A DNA stretch of 64,000 nt. Origin: Phycisphaerae bacterium (GTDB lineage Bacteria > Planctomycetota > Phycisphaerae > SM23-33). Within the stretch, counting starts at the first letter, position 1, and each line of letters opens with the position of its first letter. The notes beneath the pieces are model-generated. The model was not told where the DNA came from and did not search any database. It worked only from the letters and a program-made list of their open reading frames with translations. Both the position numbers and the translations under genes were made by a program. The stretch is taken from positions 1-64,000 of the forward strand of contig JASLNT010000039.1 in the NCBI GenBank assembly GCA_030745875.1, read 5' to 3'. Below are positions 27,101 to 35,204 of the stretch, one piece after another.

Positions 27101-28183
27101 ATGGCGACACAGGCATGGCGGGATGGGACAGGCGACATAGACAAGCAATTCAAGTGTCACGAGATGTCGGCTGATCCGCCAAAGGTGCTGATGATCACCA
27201 ACGTTCAGCAGTTGGCCCGGCGTATGGACAAGAGCGTGTACTACCGCAGTCGCGCGCTGTCAGGCCACAGGAACGTGACCGTTACCGGACCTGGGTGCGA
27301 CGCGTTTCACAGAGGCATGCCAGTGCAGGATCTGTTGAATCGATTTGGGCGTCCGGATTTTCTCATCCATGGTCTGGATCTCGGTGCAACGGGGGTACCT
27401 CTGGTCTCCGGTCTGGCGGATCTGGACATTCCAACGGCTATGGAGATTGAGGATCCGTGGGAAGCCCAAGAAGTCCGGCAGCGTTTCCTGCGGGAGAACT
27501 GCTTCGATTACACCTTCCACACCACGCGCCCGCTGGAGGCGGCATACCAAGAGGCATGCCCTAGTACTCGGTTCATCTGGACGCCGGTGGCGGTCCGCAC
27601 TGACATCTTTCGAGACTATGGTATAGAGAAGACAAATGACATTCTATTCTACGGCGCAGTGCGTGACGCCTACCCTCTGCGTGTTAGACTGCTTCGGCTG
27701 CTCGAAGATATGGGCCGATCCGGCGGTTTGCGGGTGAAGATCATTCCGCATCCCGGATACTGGGACGATGGGTATGTGACTCAGGATGCGCACTACGTTG
27801 GCGAGAAACTGGCCCAAGAGATCAACAGATCTTGGATTACCATCGCCACCGGCAGCGTATACGGCTGTCTGTTCGCCAAACACCTTGAGACCGCGGCCGC
27901 CAAGTCATTTGTGGCCGGGAGCTTGCCCGATGCGATACGTCCCTTCTTTGGACGAGGATTCGCTGATCTCGACGCAAAAGAAGATGGCGAGATCGTAGAC
28001 AGGCTCCATGCATTACTGGGCGACAAGGATGAACTCACCGCTCGCACGGAGGAAGGATATCGGCGGATACGCGCCGACTTCTCTGTGGAGGCCTACAGCA
28101 GGAACATGGTTGATCTCATCGACCGTCTTGTCTCGACGGGCAAGCGGAGATCTGGAACGCCCGCCGCTGATGTTTCCAGTTGA
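27101..28183 (+). CDS. GT-B fold glycosyltransferase (GT4/CgeB-like)
   Basis: A 360-residue protein with GGGAG 8 nt before its start. The N-terminal half has KVLMITNVQQLARRMDKSVYYRSRAL. The C-terminal half contains DILFYGAVRDAYPLRVRLL, an ITIATGSVYGCLFAKHLETAAAKSFVAG region and an RRIRADFSVEAYSRNMVDLI ending, in line with GT-B enzymes of the GT1/GT4/CgeB kind, where an acidic residue in the second domain holds the donor sugar. It is the last gene of the four-transferase operon and converges on the Ser/Thr kinase gene with 35 nt between. Confidence 0.75.
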   Translation: MATQAWRDGTGDIDKQFKCHEMSADPPKVLMITNVQQLARRMDKSVYYRSRALSGHRNVTVTGPGCDAFHRGMPVQDLLNRFGRPDFLIHGLDLGATGVPLVSGLADLDIPTAMEIEDPWEAQEVRQRFLRENCFDYTFHTTRPLEAAYQEACPSTRFIWTPVAVRTDIFRDYGIEKTNDILFYGAVRDAYPLRVRLLRLLEDMGRSGGLRVKIIPHPGYWDDGYVTQDAHYVGEKLAQEINRSWITIATGSVYGCLFAKHLETAAAKSFVAGSLPDAIRPFFGRGFADLDAKEDGEIVDRLHALLGDKDELTARTEEGYRRIRADFSVEAYSRNMVDLIDRLVSTGKRRSGTPAADVSS

Positions 28184-28218
28184 TGCTTCTTGTCGCGTCG
28201 ACCGCTGGAGAGACACTG

Positions 28219-30000
28219 CTACTTCGCTGGTTCGAGTCGTCTGATAGCGATATCATCAAAGACGGACGCGGACTCCCAATTACCTAGGCCAAGGGGCTGG
28301 AGAATGGTCCATGGGGGCGGTGTGCCCGTCTTGTGCTTCGCCAGGGAGAGGTTGATTATCCTGGCGTCATCTATCCAAACTGTGATGTTGGTGCGTGTCA
28401 CGCGTAATCGAATGTGGTAACAGCGATTGTCGTCGAACGTCATGAGTCGGGTTGTGGGGTTCTCCTTATCGACAGAGGTAAACCCGTCGACTCGATCCAG
28501 CGCAACAACAGTTCCTTCTACCCCATCTCCCCTGACACCCCCGACGTTCAACAGACAGTACGAGTCGTCAACCGGGAAGACCACGTGGCAAAGACAGCCA
28601 TGTCCACCGGTGCGCATTGCATTCAGCTTGAGTTCGTAATTCGTTCTCGGTAGCGTGAAACCCGTCCAGGAGATGCTCGTACTCCTCTCGCCGGCCTGTT
28701 CCAGCACAATCTGCCCGTCCCGGCCGTAGACCTTGCCGGGTAGATCGCAGGGAGCCTCCGTTAGCACACGCCAGCCTGTCAGCGTCTTGCCGTCGAAGAG
28801 ATTCACCCAAGGGCCGGGAGTGAAGGATTCAACACCGGGCAATACGAACAGGCCCACACACACCCCGATCATCGCCAGAAACAGCAGCGCGGCCAGCAGG
28901 AACGTTTTGGGCCTCCGGCCTACTGCTCGGCCGATGTGTCTGAACACAGTCGCTCCAGAGGACGAGACTCCAGAGTCAGGCACCGCCGGAAAGTCTACTT
29001 TTTCCAGCGCGTCCAAGAGGTCCTCGGCGGTCTGGTAACGGTCTGAAGGTTCCTTCTCAAGAAGACGATGAATAATTCGAGCCAACGATGGAGGCGTCCC
29101 GGGAGACACGTCCGTCAACGGGGCTGGCTTGGCTTCAAGGTGCTTTGCCACCAATTCAGTGCCGATCGCCCCCGTAAAGGGCGGCTGGCCTGTGAATACC
29201 TGGTAGAACATCGCCCCCAGGGAATATAAATCGCAACGTGGATCATATTCCTCGCCCCGAAGGGCCTCCGGAGCCATGTACGCCGGTGTGCCTAACAGGA
29301 ATGTCGGACGTGTGACGTCGAGATCAACGTCGGGCCTTTTGGCCAGACCGAAATCAGCAACCTTGGCCCATCCTCTGGCGGTCAGCAGAATATTCGACGG
29401 TTTTATGTCTCTGTGAAGAACTCCCACTCGATGTGCTTCGGCCAGCCCGCGAGCCACGTGCCTCATAAGCACCAGAGCGCTCGCCGGAGGTAATGGGCCG
29501 TCGCGGTCCAGAATATCGGCTAGGCTTCCACCATCCATATACTCCATAACAATGTAGTGCCACCCGCGATCATGACCTGTGTCGTACACTTCGATAATAT
29601 TCGGGTGACCGGCGGCTGCGGCAGCTTGGGCTTCCCGCGTAAACCTGGCGAGAGAGGATTCGTTCCAGGCGGCGTCACCGGTAAGCACCTTCAAGACCAC
29701 AATGCGATCCATATTCGGCTGCCGGGCGCGGAACACTGTGCCCATTCCCCCTTGCCCCAGGCGACTGATGATTTCAAAACCTCCCAGATCCCGGGGTGGG
29801 CTCACTTCGCTGTCAATTGACGTAGGCTGCTCTCGGCGCCCGCCATCCCGCCGCGAACCTGCATTGGTTACGTCAAGGCGCCATCGCCTCCGACAAGCCT
29901 TGCACTGCCACATGTGATCCGTAACGGCCGCCTGCTGCTGGGGCGTCAATTCGGCCGGCCTTCTTACGGACATCAGTTGCTCTATGTCTCGACAGTCCAT
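28219..30000 (-). CDS. Ser/Thr protein kinase with zinc-finger head and DUF1080 sensor tail
   Basis: I chose ATG 30000 (MDCRDIEQLM), preceded by AGGGGC; an ATG at 30018 is possible. The order in the 593-residue protein is a zf-HC2-like anti-sigma head (DHMWQCKACRRRW), a Hanks-type kinase (GQGGMGTVFRA, VVLKV, HRDIKPSN, DFGLA, APEAL), one membrane helix near residue 370-390, and an outer DUF1080/3-keto-disaccharide hydrolase-like domain (NLFDGKTLTGWRV). The architecture suggests a receptor that senses carbohydrate outside and signals inside. It could act on the ECF sigma factor at 22143 (inference). It is convergent with the glycosyltransferase operon. Confidence 0.88.
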   Translation of the reverse strand: MDCRDIEQLMSVRRPAELTPQQQAAVTDHMWQCKACRRRWRLDVTNAGSRRDGGRREQPTSIDSEVSPPRDLGGFEIISRLGQGGMGTVFRARQPNMDRIVVLKVLTGDAAWNESSLARFTREAQAAAAAGHPNIIEVYDTGHDRGWHYIVMEYMDGGSLADILDRDGPLPPASALVLMRHVARGLAEAHRVGVLHRDIKPSNILLTARGWAKVADFGLAKRPDVDLDVTRPTFLLGTPAYMAPEALRGEEYDPRCDLYSLGAMFYQVFTGQPPFTGAIGTELVAKHLEAKPAPLTDVSPGTPPSLARIIHRLLEKEPSDRYQTAEDLLDALEKVDFPAVPDSGVSSSGATVFRHIGRAVGRRPKTFLLAALLFLAMIGVCVGLFVLPGVESFTPGPWVNLFDGKTLTGWRVLTEAPCDLPGKVYGRDGQIVLEQAGERSTSISWTGFTLPRTNYELKLNAMRTGGHGCLCHVVFPVDDSYCLLNVGGVRGDGVEGTVVALDRVDGFTSVDKENPTTRLMTFDDNRCYHIRLRVTRTNITVWIDDARIINLSLAKHKTGTPPPWTILQPLGLGNWESASVFDDIAIRRLEPAK

Positions 30001-30386
30001 GTCATGCCCCTGGGCCATGTTTGAGCAACGCAATGGCGGCACACCTGAGGGGCTGCTAGCTGCCTGCGTCGTCACCAGTAATCAGCACGAGATCAGTTGC
30101 GTCGTCTAGATCGACTCCTCCGACCAAGCTTCGTTGGACGATTACACTATGCTTTGTTCGAATTCACTAGACCCGATTCATTTGGGAGAATGTCGTCTAT
30201 CCATATTGTTGCACTAGGATTATATGCTGGCGATTCGATCCATGCAATCTTCGACTGCTCTGAACAACAGTCATCGTCCAATGTCTGGTCCATCATTGAA
30301 CTCGGTTCAATCAGCCCTCAAGCCGGACATAGAAGCTCTTTGGATCGGCACTGACCGATAGTCGTCGAATCACAAAATAGCGTTCA
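30001..30386. other. Gene-free interval between kinase and HTH gene
   Basis: I see no ORF with protein-like composition in this interval. It should contain the promoter of the kinase, but no clear hexamer pair stands out. Confidence 0.4.
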
Positions 30387-30920
30387 CTACGGGGGGCTTG
30401 GGGCACCGCGCTGTTGGGCGGAGTTCATCTGTTCATTGCTAGCGTAAATATCTTCGTAGTTTTCGTCCGGGCCGCCGAGTTCTTTCACCACCTGGGTTTT
30501 CAGGTCTTCAGACAGTTCGGTCAGGCTGTTGTACAAGGCGATCGGGTGCAGCGGTTTGGTTTCGTTTTCGTCGTCGGCGGGCGGTTTGGGCGGGTGCTTG
30601 GCGGATTGCTCGGGCAGGGCGAGCATGAACGTTTTCAGCAGGAACTCGCGACATTTGCGCGCGGTCTCACCATCGCCTTCGAGGGCGACTTTGATGTGCT
30701 TTGTCAGGATGGACTTCATCCACTTGGCGGCCATCCTAACTGTTTGCTGGCGGTAACCTTCTACTGTGGCGGCGATTTTGCGCTGGAGGTCGGGGCGTGA
30801 ATGGTTGTTTGCGATCGACCAGACCGTGCGTCGCGATACTCCGGCGCGGGCTGCGATTTCGGAATGGGAAACGTCGCCGGCGGCGATTAGTTCGACGAGT
30901 AGGTCTTCATCGTAGGACAT
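30387..30920 (-). CDS. Helix-turn-helix protein (terminase small-subunit-like)
   Basis: A 177-residue protein with GAGG 7 nt before the start. Residues about 5-40 form a helix-turn-helix (DVSHSEIAARAGVSRRTVWSIANN). It continues with a basic helical stretch and then an acidic, proline-rich tail. The layout resembles phage terminase small subunits of the phBC6A51 kind and homeodomain-like DNA-binding proteins, but no other phage gene is nearby. It lies next to the inverted-repeat element at 30979-31406, so a link to that element is possible but unproven. Confidence 0.7.
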   Translation of the reverse strand: MSYDEDLLVELIAAGDVSHSEIAARAGVSRRTVWSIANNHSRPDLQRKIAATVEGYRQQTVRMAAKWMKSILTKHIKVALEGDGETARKCREFLLKTFMLALPEQSAKHPPKPPADDENETKPLHPIALYNSLTELSEDLKTQVVKELGGPDENYEDIYASNEQMNSAQQRGAPSPP

Positions 30921-30978
30921 GCGGTAACCTCGGGTTTCAGGTTTTGGGTTCTTGGGGTGTGCGATAACGACAACGACG

Positions 30979-31035
30979 TCGCGACTTCGTCGCGAATAGG
31001 TCGACTCGGGCGTCGATCGCTAAACGGGGTGTCGA
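30979..31035 (+). repeat. Left inverted repeat of the 428-bp element
   Basis: It starts with the hairpin TCGCGAC-TTC-GTCGCGA and continues through GTCGACTCGGGCGTCGAT and GCTAAACGGGGTGTCGA. It pairs with 31349-31406. Confidence 0.75.
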
Positions 31036-31348
31036 GACATCAACAGCGGAATCAGCAACACGTTCGATCTTCGGGTTTCAGGTGCTCGTTCCACTAGAAC
31101 CTGGAACGTGAAACAGGGTCCCTTCCTCTTCCATGAACATACTTACTGGCGAATGGGGGGTGGTTTTGGTCACCCCGCGAAAAACTTTTTTGTCCAGAGG
31201 AAATGTGAATCATGCAACAGTATGTACGACAAGTTGTTACGCGATTCGATCGCAAGAAAGAATTTTCAATTTCGACCAACAAAATTTCGAAAAATCTTTT
31301 CGCGCGCAACGAAGACAAGAATGTGTCAAGCGAATATCAAACAAGTAA

Positions 31349-31406
31349 TCGACACTCCGTTTAGCTCATCGACGCCCGAATCGACCTCGTCACGACGAAG
31401 TCGTGA
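31349..31406 (-). repeat. Right inverted repeat of the 428-bp element
   Basis: On the minus strand it reads TCACGAC-TTC-GTCGTGA, then GTCGATTCGGGCGTCGAT and GCTAAACGGAGTGTCGA. It matches the left end except for seven substitutions and one inserted base. Confidence 0.75.
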
Positions 31407-31421
31407 TGCCTAAAACGTCGT

Positions 31422-31478
31422 CCCCAATTGCCAATTGCCCATTCCCAATTGCCCGCCGTTGTGAACCAATTGTGAACC
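31422..31478. repeat. Short CCAATTG and TGTGAACC direct repeats
   Basis: The sequence between the element and the MFS gene end repeats CAATTGCC-type units three times and has TTGTGAACC twice in tandem. It is non-coding; the significance is unclear. Confidence 0.4.
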
Positions 31479-32642
31479 TCAGTCGATCGCGGGCGGTCTC
31501 TTGTAGATCGCCCAGACTGCTGCTGTTATGCATATCCCGAGCACCGGCGCCATCGCCGTCACATATCCTTGTGCAAAGGACCCAGAGGCGGTGTGGATCG
31601 ATTCGCCCGCCAGTCCGGCCAGCGGGCCTATCATCAGGCCCAGACCGATCATCGATTCGTGCCCGCCGCCCGCGTCTACAGAGGCCTCCTTGACGACCAT
31701 CGCGCAGTACATGGCGGACGAATACGACATCCCGGCTGCGAATCCGAACAGCATCTCACCGACGATAACCACAGCGATATTCGAGCCCAGAATCACCATG
31801 AAAAACCCCGCCGGAAGGGCAAGCATCGTAACGCCCAGCCATCTTGCTCGCCCTCGCCATCCCCGCCATAAGCCCAGCGATACGAATGCGGCGAATCGCA
31901 TGACGTCAAGGAGGCCCGAAGTGGCTGGTGCGAGTTGGCGCGAGCATCCGAGTTTCTCGAATATTCGCGGAGCGAGCGGTGCGAACACGAATACCGCTAT
32001 GTAGACCGCGAGCATGATCCATCGGCTGGCGACGAGCAGACCGGTGAGGTGTTCGGGATGCTCGTGTCTGGCGCCGCCGGTTGCGGGCGGAAGGGGCGGG
32101 GCGGGATTGGCTGGCAGGAGAAATGTCATGCCCAGCCCAACCAGCGACATTGCGCCTCCGACAACGAACAGCGCGGTCGGATGGATGCTTATCAGCGGTC
32201 CGGCCGCCGCCAGGGCCAGCGGTACCGCCGCCGCCCAGGTTATGTTGAAGCGACCCATGACCTGTGCGGTCCGTGCGGGGGTGAGTCCGCTGGCGAGAAA
32301 ACCCTCCAGCACCGGCCACTTAGCGCCATTGCCCAGCCCCAGCAGACCCATCGCTACGAACATCACCAGCGGTGAGACGAAGAAATACAACCACACGTGC
32401 ACGCAGACCAGCAGGGCGATAACGATCGTCATCTGGCGCCGCTCACCGATGAGCGACGCGAGCCAATGAGCCCTCCATGCGGCCAGGACGTATCCGGCCC
32501 CGAACGTAAGGGCTAACCAGAGGTTCTCAGCGGAGTCAAACCCCAGCCGCTCCTTGCAGAAGAAGTAGACGCCCCGCTCGTCGAGAATCGTGACGAAACT
32601 CTCGAAGAACGTTATCAGGAGCAGTATTGCGATTCGGTTCAT
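31479..32642 (-). CDS. Major facilitator superfamily transporter
   Basis: A 387-residue integral membrane protein with about 11-12 hydrophobic helices. Features include an N-terminal ERGVYFF segment, a short basic loop GERRQ after TM2-3, GLLGLGNGAKWP in the TM4-5 region and a central charged loop (about residues 185-205) dividing two halves. This is the normal MFS layout and size. The substrate is not evident; a sugar or drug exporter is possible. It is divergent from the small lipoprotein gene. Confidence 0.8.
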   Translation of the reverse strand: MNRIAILLLITFFESFVTILDERGVYFFCKERLGFDSAENLWLALTFGAGYVLAAWRAHWLASLIGERRQMTIVIALLVCVHVWLYFFVSPLVMFVAMGLLGLGNGAKWPVLEGFLASGLTPARTAQVMGRFNITWAAAVPLALAAAGPLISIHPTALFVVGGAMSLVGLGMTFLLPANPAPPLPPATGGARHEHPEHLTGLLVASRWIMLAVYIAVFVFAPLAPRIFEKLGCSRQLAPATSGLLDVMRFAAFVSLGLWRGWRGRARWLGVTMLALPAGFFMVILGSNIAVVIVGEMLFGFAAGMSYSSAMYCAMVVKEASVDAGGGHESMIGLGLMIGPLAGLAGESIHTASGSFAQGYVTAMAPVLGICITAAVWAIYKRPPAID

Positions 32643-32771
32643 TGGGTGTGTCCGTGTTTGGAGGGAGTGTATTGCGGGCTTGTGGGCTGTGCAAGCGCAG
32701 CTTTCCGCTGGCCTGTGGAGCGGTCAGATGGTACGATCCCAATCGACGCCTTATTACACAGGAGAAACACC

Positions 32772-33347
32772 ATGTTCTACGACCAGACGCGGCGGACAAG
32801 AGTGTTGAGACGATTCGGGGCTCTTGCGATATTGATTTCGATGACGGCGGTTCTGGGCGGATGCGATTCCACGCGCCCGTTCGGAGATACTATCCTCGAC
32901 GGTTTGGGGACCGCCGGAAGGGCGACCGTGGGCGGATTGGAAACCGCCGGCCGCGCCACCGTGGGCGGATTGCAGTGGGCCGTCGACGGCGGCGAGACCG
33001 GTATTCGCGGAAGGACGCATGGGACCACCCCGCAACCGTTCGTGCTGGTTACGGGCCTGCGTTTTCCGGGCATCAAGCTCGAAGAACTCCGCGTGCTGTC
33101 GCTGTCGGCCGTTGACGGGAGGGGCAAACCGCTGGGCTGGAAAGAAGGAGCCTGGACCAAGAGCAAGTACGGTCCGGCCCTTACGATAACGGTCGAGCCC
33201 GAACAGACCACCCGTGTTGTCGATATAACCGCGGTGCTGATCTACCGCGGCGGTCGGTGGACGCTGTCTGCAAGATGCGTCGCCTCGCCGTCCGATCCGC
33301 AAGGCGGGCTGTGGACCACCGAACTGCTGACCGTTACCCGACAGTAA
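32772..33347 (+). CDS. Small lipoprotein with tandem glycine-zipper-like repeat
   Basis: The start at ATG 32772 follows GGAG; the ORF-track start is 42 codons too far upstream. The 191-residue product has a lipobox (VLGGC) after one hydrophobic helix. Directly behind it are two near-identical 11-residue repeats (GLGTAGRATVG and GLETAGRATVG), followed by a third partial copy, GLQWAVDG. The rest is a beta-rich domain (YGPALTITVEPEQTTRVVDITAVLIYRGG). I recognise no family. It is probably an envelope lipoprotein. It precedes the sulfatase maturase gene by 91 nt and may share its transcript. Confidence 0.75.
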   Translation: MFYDQTRRTRVLRRFGALAILISMTAVLGGCDSTRPFGDTILDGLGTAGRATVGGLETAGRATVGGLQWAVDGGETGIRGRTHGTTPQPFVLVTGLRFPGIKLEELRVLSLSAVDGRGKPLGWKEGAWTKSKYGPALTITVEPEQTTRVVDITAVLIYRGGRWTLSARCVASPSDPQGGLWTTELLTVTRQ

Positions 33348-33438
33348 ACCCGAAGTTTCCCGTGATTCGATGCGATTTGCGGCGGTTCGGTCGGACAGGC
33401 GTTTAAGCCTGCGACCGACCGCCGGGACTATCCAGACC

Positions 33439-34695
33439 ATGCCCCAAAGCTCCAAACCCGTAAGACCCTTTTCGCTACTCGTAAAGCCCGCCTCGGCGGA
33501 CTGCAACTTGCGGTGCGAGTACTGCTTCTACCTGGACCGGTGCGAACTGTATCCCGACGCGAAAGTGCACCGCATGAGCGACGAGGTGCTTGAGGCGATG
33601 GTGCGAACGTACCTGGCGACCGATCAGCCGCAGCATTCGTTCGGCTGGCAGGGGGGCGAGCCCACGCTGATGGGGCTCGAATTCTTCCAGAAGGCGATCG
33701 GATTTCAGCGTGCTTACGGTAACGCTTCGCGGGCGATCGTCTCCAACGGTCTGCAGACCAACACCACGCTGATAGACGACGATTTCGCGCGGCATCTGGG
33801 GAAGTTCAATTACCTGGTCGGCGTCAGCGTCGACGGGCCTGCGGAAATCCACAATCACTACCGACACAACATCGGCGGCGCCGACACGCACGCGGCGGTG
33901 ATGAAGGGGCTGGCCGCGCTCAAGCGGAATCACGTCGAATACAATATCCTCACGCTGGTCAGCCAGTCGAACGTCGCCCACGCGGCTGAAGTTTACAAGT
34001 ACCTCTGCGGTATGGGCTGCCTCTACCAGCAGTACATCCCGTGCGTCGAGTTCGACTCGGACGGGAATCTGCTTCCGTTTGCGATTTCCGGCGACGAGTG
34101 GGGCGAGTTCATGTGCGAGATATTCGACCAGTGGTATCCCCAGGATACGCGAAAAGTGTCGATCCGCATGTTCGATTCGATCCTGACCAAAATGGTCGAC
34201 GACGTCTACAATGTCTGCCACATGGGCCGCGACTGCCGGCAGTACTTCGTAGTCGAATACAACGGAGACGTCTACCCGTGCGACTTCTTCGTAAAAGAAC
34301 CGCTCAAACTGGGCAATGTGCTTACCGACTCATGGGCCGATCTCCAGGAATGCGACAAGTACCGCAAATTCGGGGCGATGAAACCCCAGTGGCACGAAGA
34401 CTGCGACAACTGCGAGTACCTGAATTTCTGCAGCGGAGACTGCCTGAAACACCGCATCGAACAGCCCGGGGGCAGTCCGCAGACGCTAAGCTCGTTGTGC
34501 TCGGGATGGAAAAAGTTCTACCCGCACACGCTCAAGGCGTTCAGGAAACTCGCTGACGACGTTCGTCGCGAGCGGGCCGATACGCACCGTCAGGCCCAGG
34601 CCGAAGCGACGGGAACAACCGGCCAATCGGTAGGGCGGAACGAACCATGCCCGTGCGGCAGCGGTAAGAAATACAAGAAATGCTGCGGGCGATGA
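33439..34695 (+). CDS. Anaerobic sulfatase-maturating enzyme (radical SAM/SPASM) with SEC-C tail
   Basis: A 418-residue protein from ATG 33439. Cys22, Cys26 and Cys29 (CNLRCEYC) bind the radical-SAM 4Fe-4S cluster; FGWQGGEPTLMG is the SAM-binding glycine-rich motif. The SPASM region has CHMGRDC, YPCDFF and CDNCEYLNFCSGDC for two auxiliary clusters. Family members convert the active-site Cys or Ser of sulfatases to formylglycine without O2. All four sulfatases in this window have Cys at that site and are natural clients. The last roughly 20 residues (EPCPCGSGKKYKKCC) are a SEC-C zinc motif, a less common addition that may recruit substrate or the secretion machinery. Confidence 0.93.
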   Translation: MPQSSKPVRPFSLLVKPASADCNLRCEYCFYLDRCELYPDAKVHRMSDEVLEAMVRTYLATDQPQHSFGWQGGEPTLMGLEFFQKAIGFQRAYGNASRAIVSNGLQTNTTLIDDDFARHLGKFNYLVGVSVDGPAEIHNHYRHNIGGADTHAAVMKGLAALKRNHVEYNILTLVSQSNVAHAAEVYKYLCGMGCLYQQYIPCVEFDSDGNLLPFAISGDEWGEFMCEIFDQWYPQDTRKVSIRMFDSILTKMVDDVYNVCHMGRDCRQYFVVEYNGDVYPCDFFVKEPLKLGNVLTDSWADLQECDKYRKFGAMKPQWHEDCDNCEYLNFCSGDCLKHRIEQPGGSPQTLSSLCSGWKKFYPHTLKAFRKLADDVRRERADTHRQAQAEATGTTGQSVGRNEPCPCGSGKKYKKCCGR

Positions 34696-34711
34696 ATGGA
34701 GCTTGAATCAG

Positions 34712-35146
34712 ATGGCGTTCTATAAGGAAATGACTCTGCGGACCAGTTACATAGGCAAGGGCGCCCACGGAGGCGATCTCCTGGGCGAGATAACCGATTT
34801 CTGCAAGGCCCGCGGGATTACGCTGGGACGGGTCGAAGCGCTCGGGGCCTTGGTGCGGGCGAAGCTCGGATACTACAACCAGAACTCCCGCCGGTACGAA
34901 ACGCTCGAGTTCGACGAACATCTGGAAATCACGAACCTCGTGGGAAACGTGTCGTTAAAGGACTCCCAGCCCATCGTCCACGCGCACGTTACGCTGGCCA
35001 ACGACCGGGGAATCGCTTATGGTGGTCACCTTGTGCCCGGATGCGAGATATTCGCCTGCGAGTTTGTTGTCCAGGCGTTTGACGGACCGCAGCTTAACAG
35101 AGGCTTTGACGAGCAAACGGGCCTGCCGCTTTGGAACGAAGAATAA
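34712..35146 (+). CDS. PPC/DUF296 domain protein
   Basis: A 144-residue protein consisting of one PPC (DUF296) domain: RVEALGALVRAKLGYYNQ, then PIVHAHVTLANDRG and YGGHLVPGCEIFACEFVV, the conserved core with a metal-like His/Cys cluster. Bacterial members are small trimeric proteins of unclear function; plant homologues bind AT-rich DNA. It lies 16 nt after the sulfatase maturase and before a sugar isomerase, so it probably belongs to the same operon. GGAGC lies 10 nt before the ATG chosen. Confidence 0.88.
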   Translation: MAFYKEMTLRTSYIGKGAHGGDLLGEITDFCKARGITLGRVEALGALVRAKLGYYNQNSRRYETLEFDEHLEITNLVGNVSLKDSQPIVHAHVTLANDRGIAYGGHLVPGCEIFACEFVVQAFDGPQLNRGFDEQTGLPLWNEE

Positions 35147-35204
35147 ACTTATGGTGCGCCCCATTCATCGCTCGGGCGCTCCGGATATTGAAAGGATTGA
35201 AGCT

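Larger units (their letters stand above)
30979..31406. mobile_element. 428-bp non-coding element with long imperfect terminal inverted repeats
   Basis: The 57-nt left end (30979-31035) and the 58-nt right end (31349-31406) are inverted copies; my hand alignment gives 50 identical columns of 58, with one gap. Each outer end forms a 7-bp hairpin, and the differences in the stem are compensatory (TCGCGAC/GTCGCGA against TCACGAC/GTCGTGA). The 313-nt middle is visibly AT-richer than the genes around it and has no credible ORF. No target-site duplication is visible. This looks like a MITE-like or foldback element, or a pair of inverted interspersed repeats. Confidence 0.65.

Noticed and set aside
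28229-28238. GGTTCGAGTC, resembling a tRNA T-loop
   Set aside because: It lies in the 3' end of the kinase gene and no acceptor or anticodon stem can be built around it. No tRNA gene was found by eye anywhere in the window.
30097-30354. 85-residue plus-strand ORF upstream of the kinase
   Set aside because: There is no SD, and the composition is random-like.
31108-31413. 101-residue ORF inside the inverted-repeat element
   Set aside because: It runs from the AT-rich middle into the right repeat, lacks an SD and has no protein-like pattern; several equally poor frames exist there.
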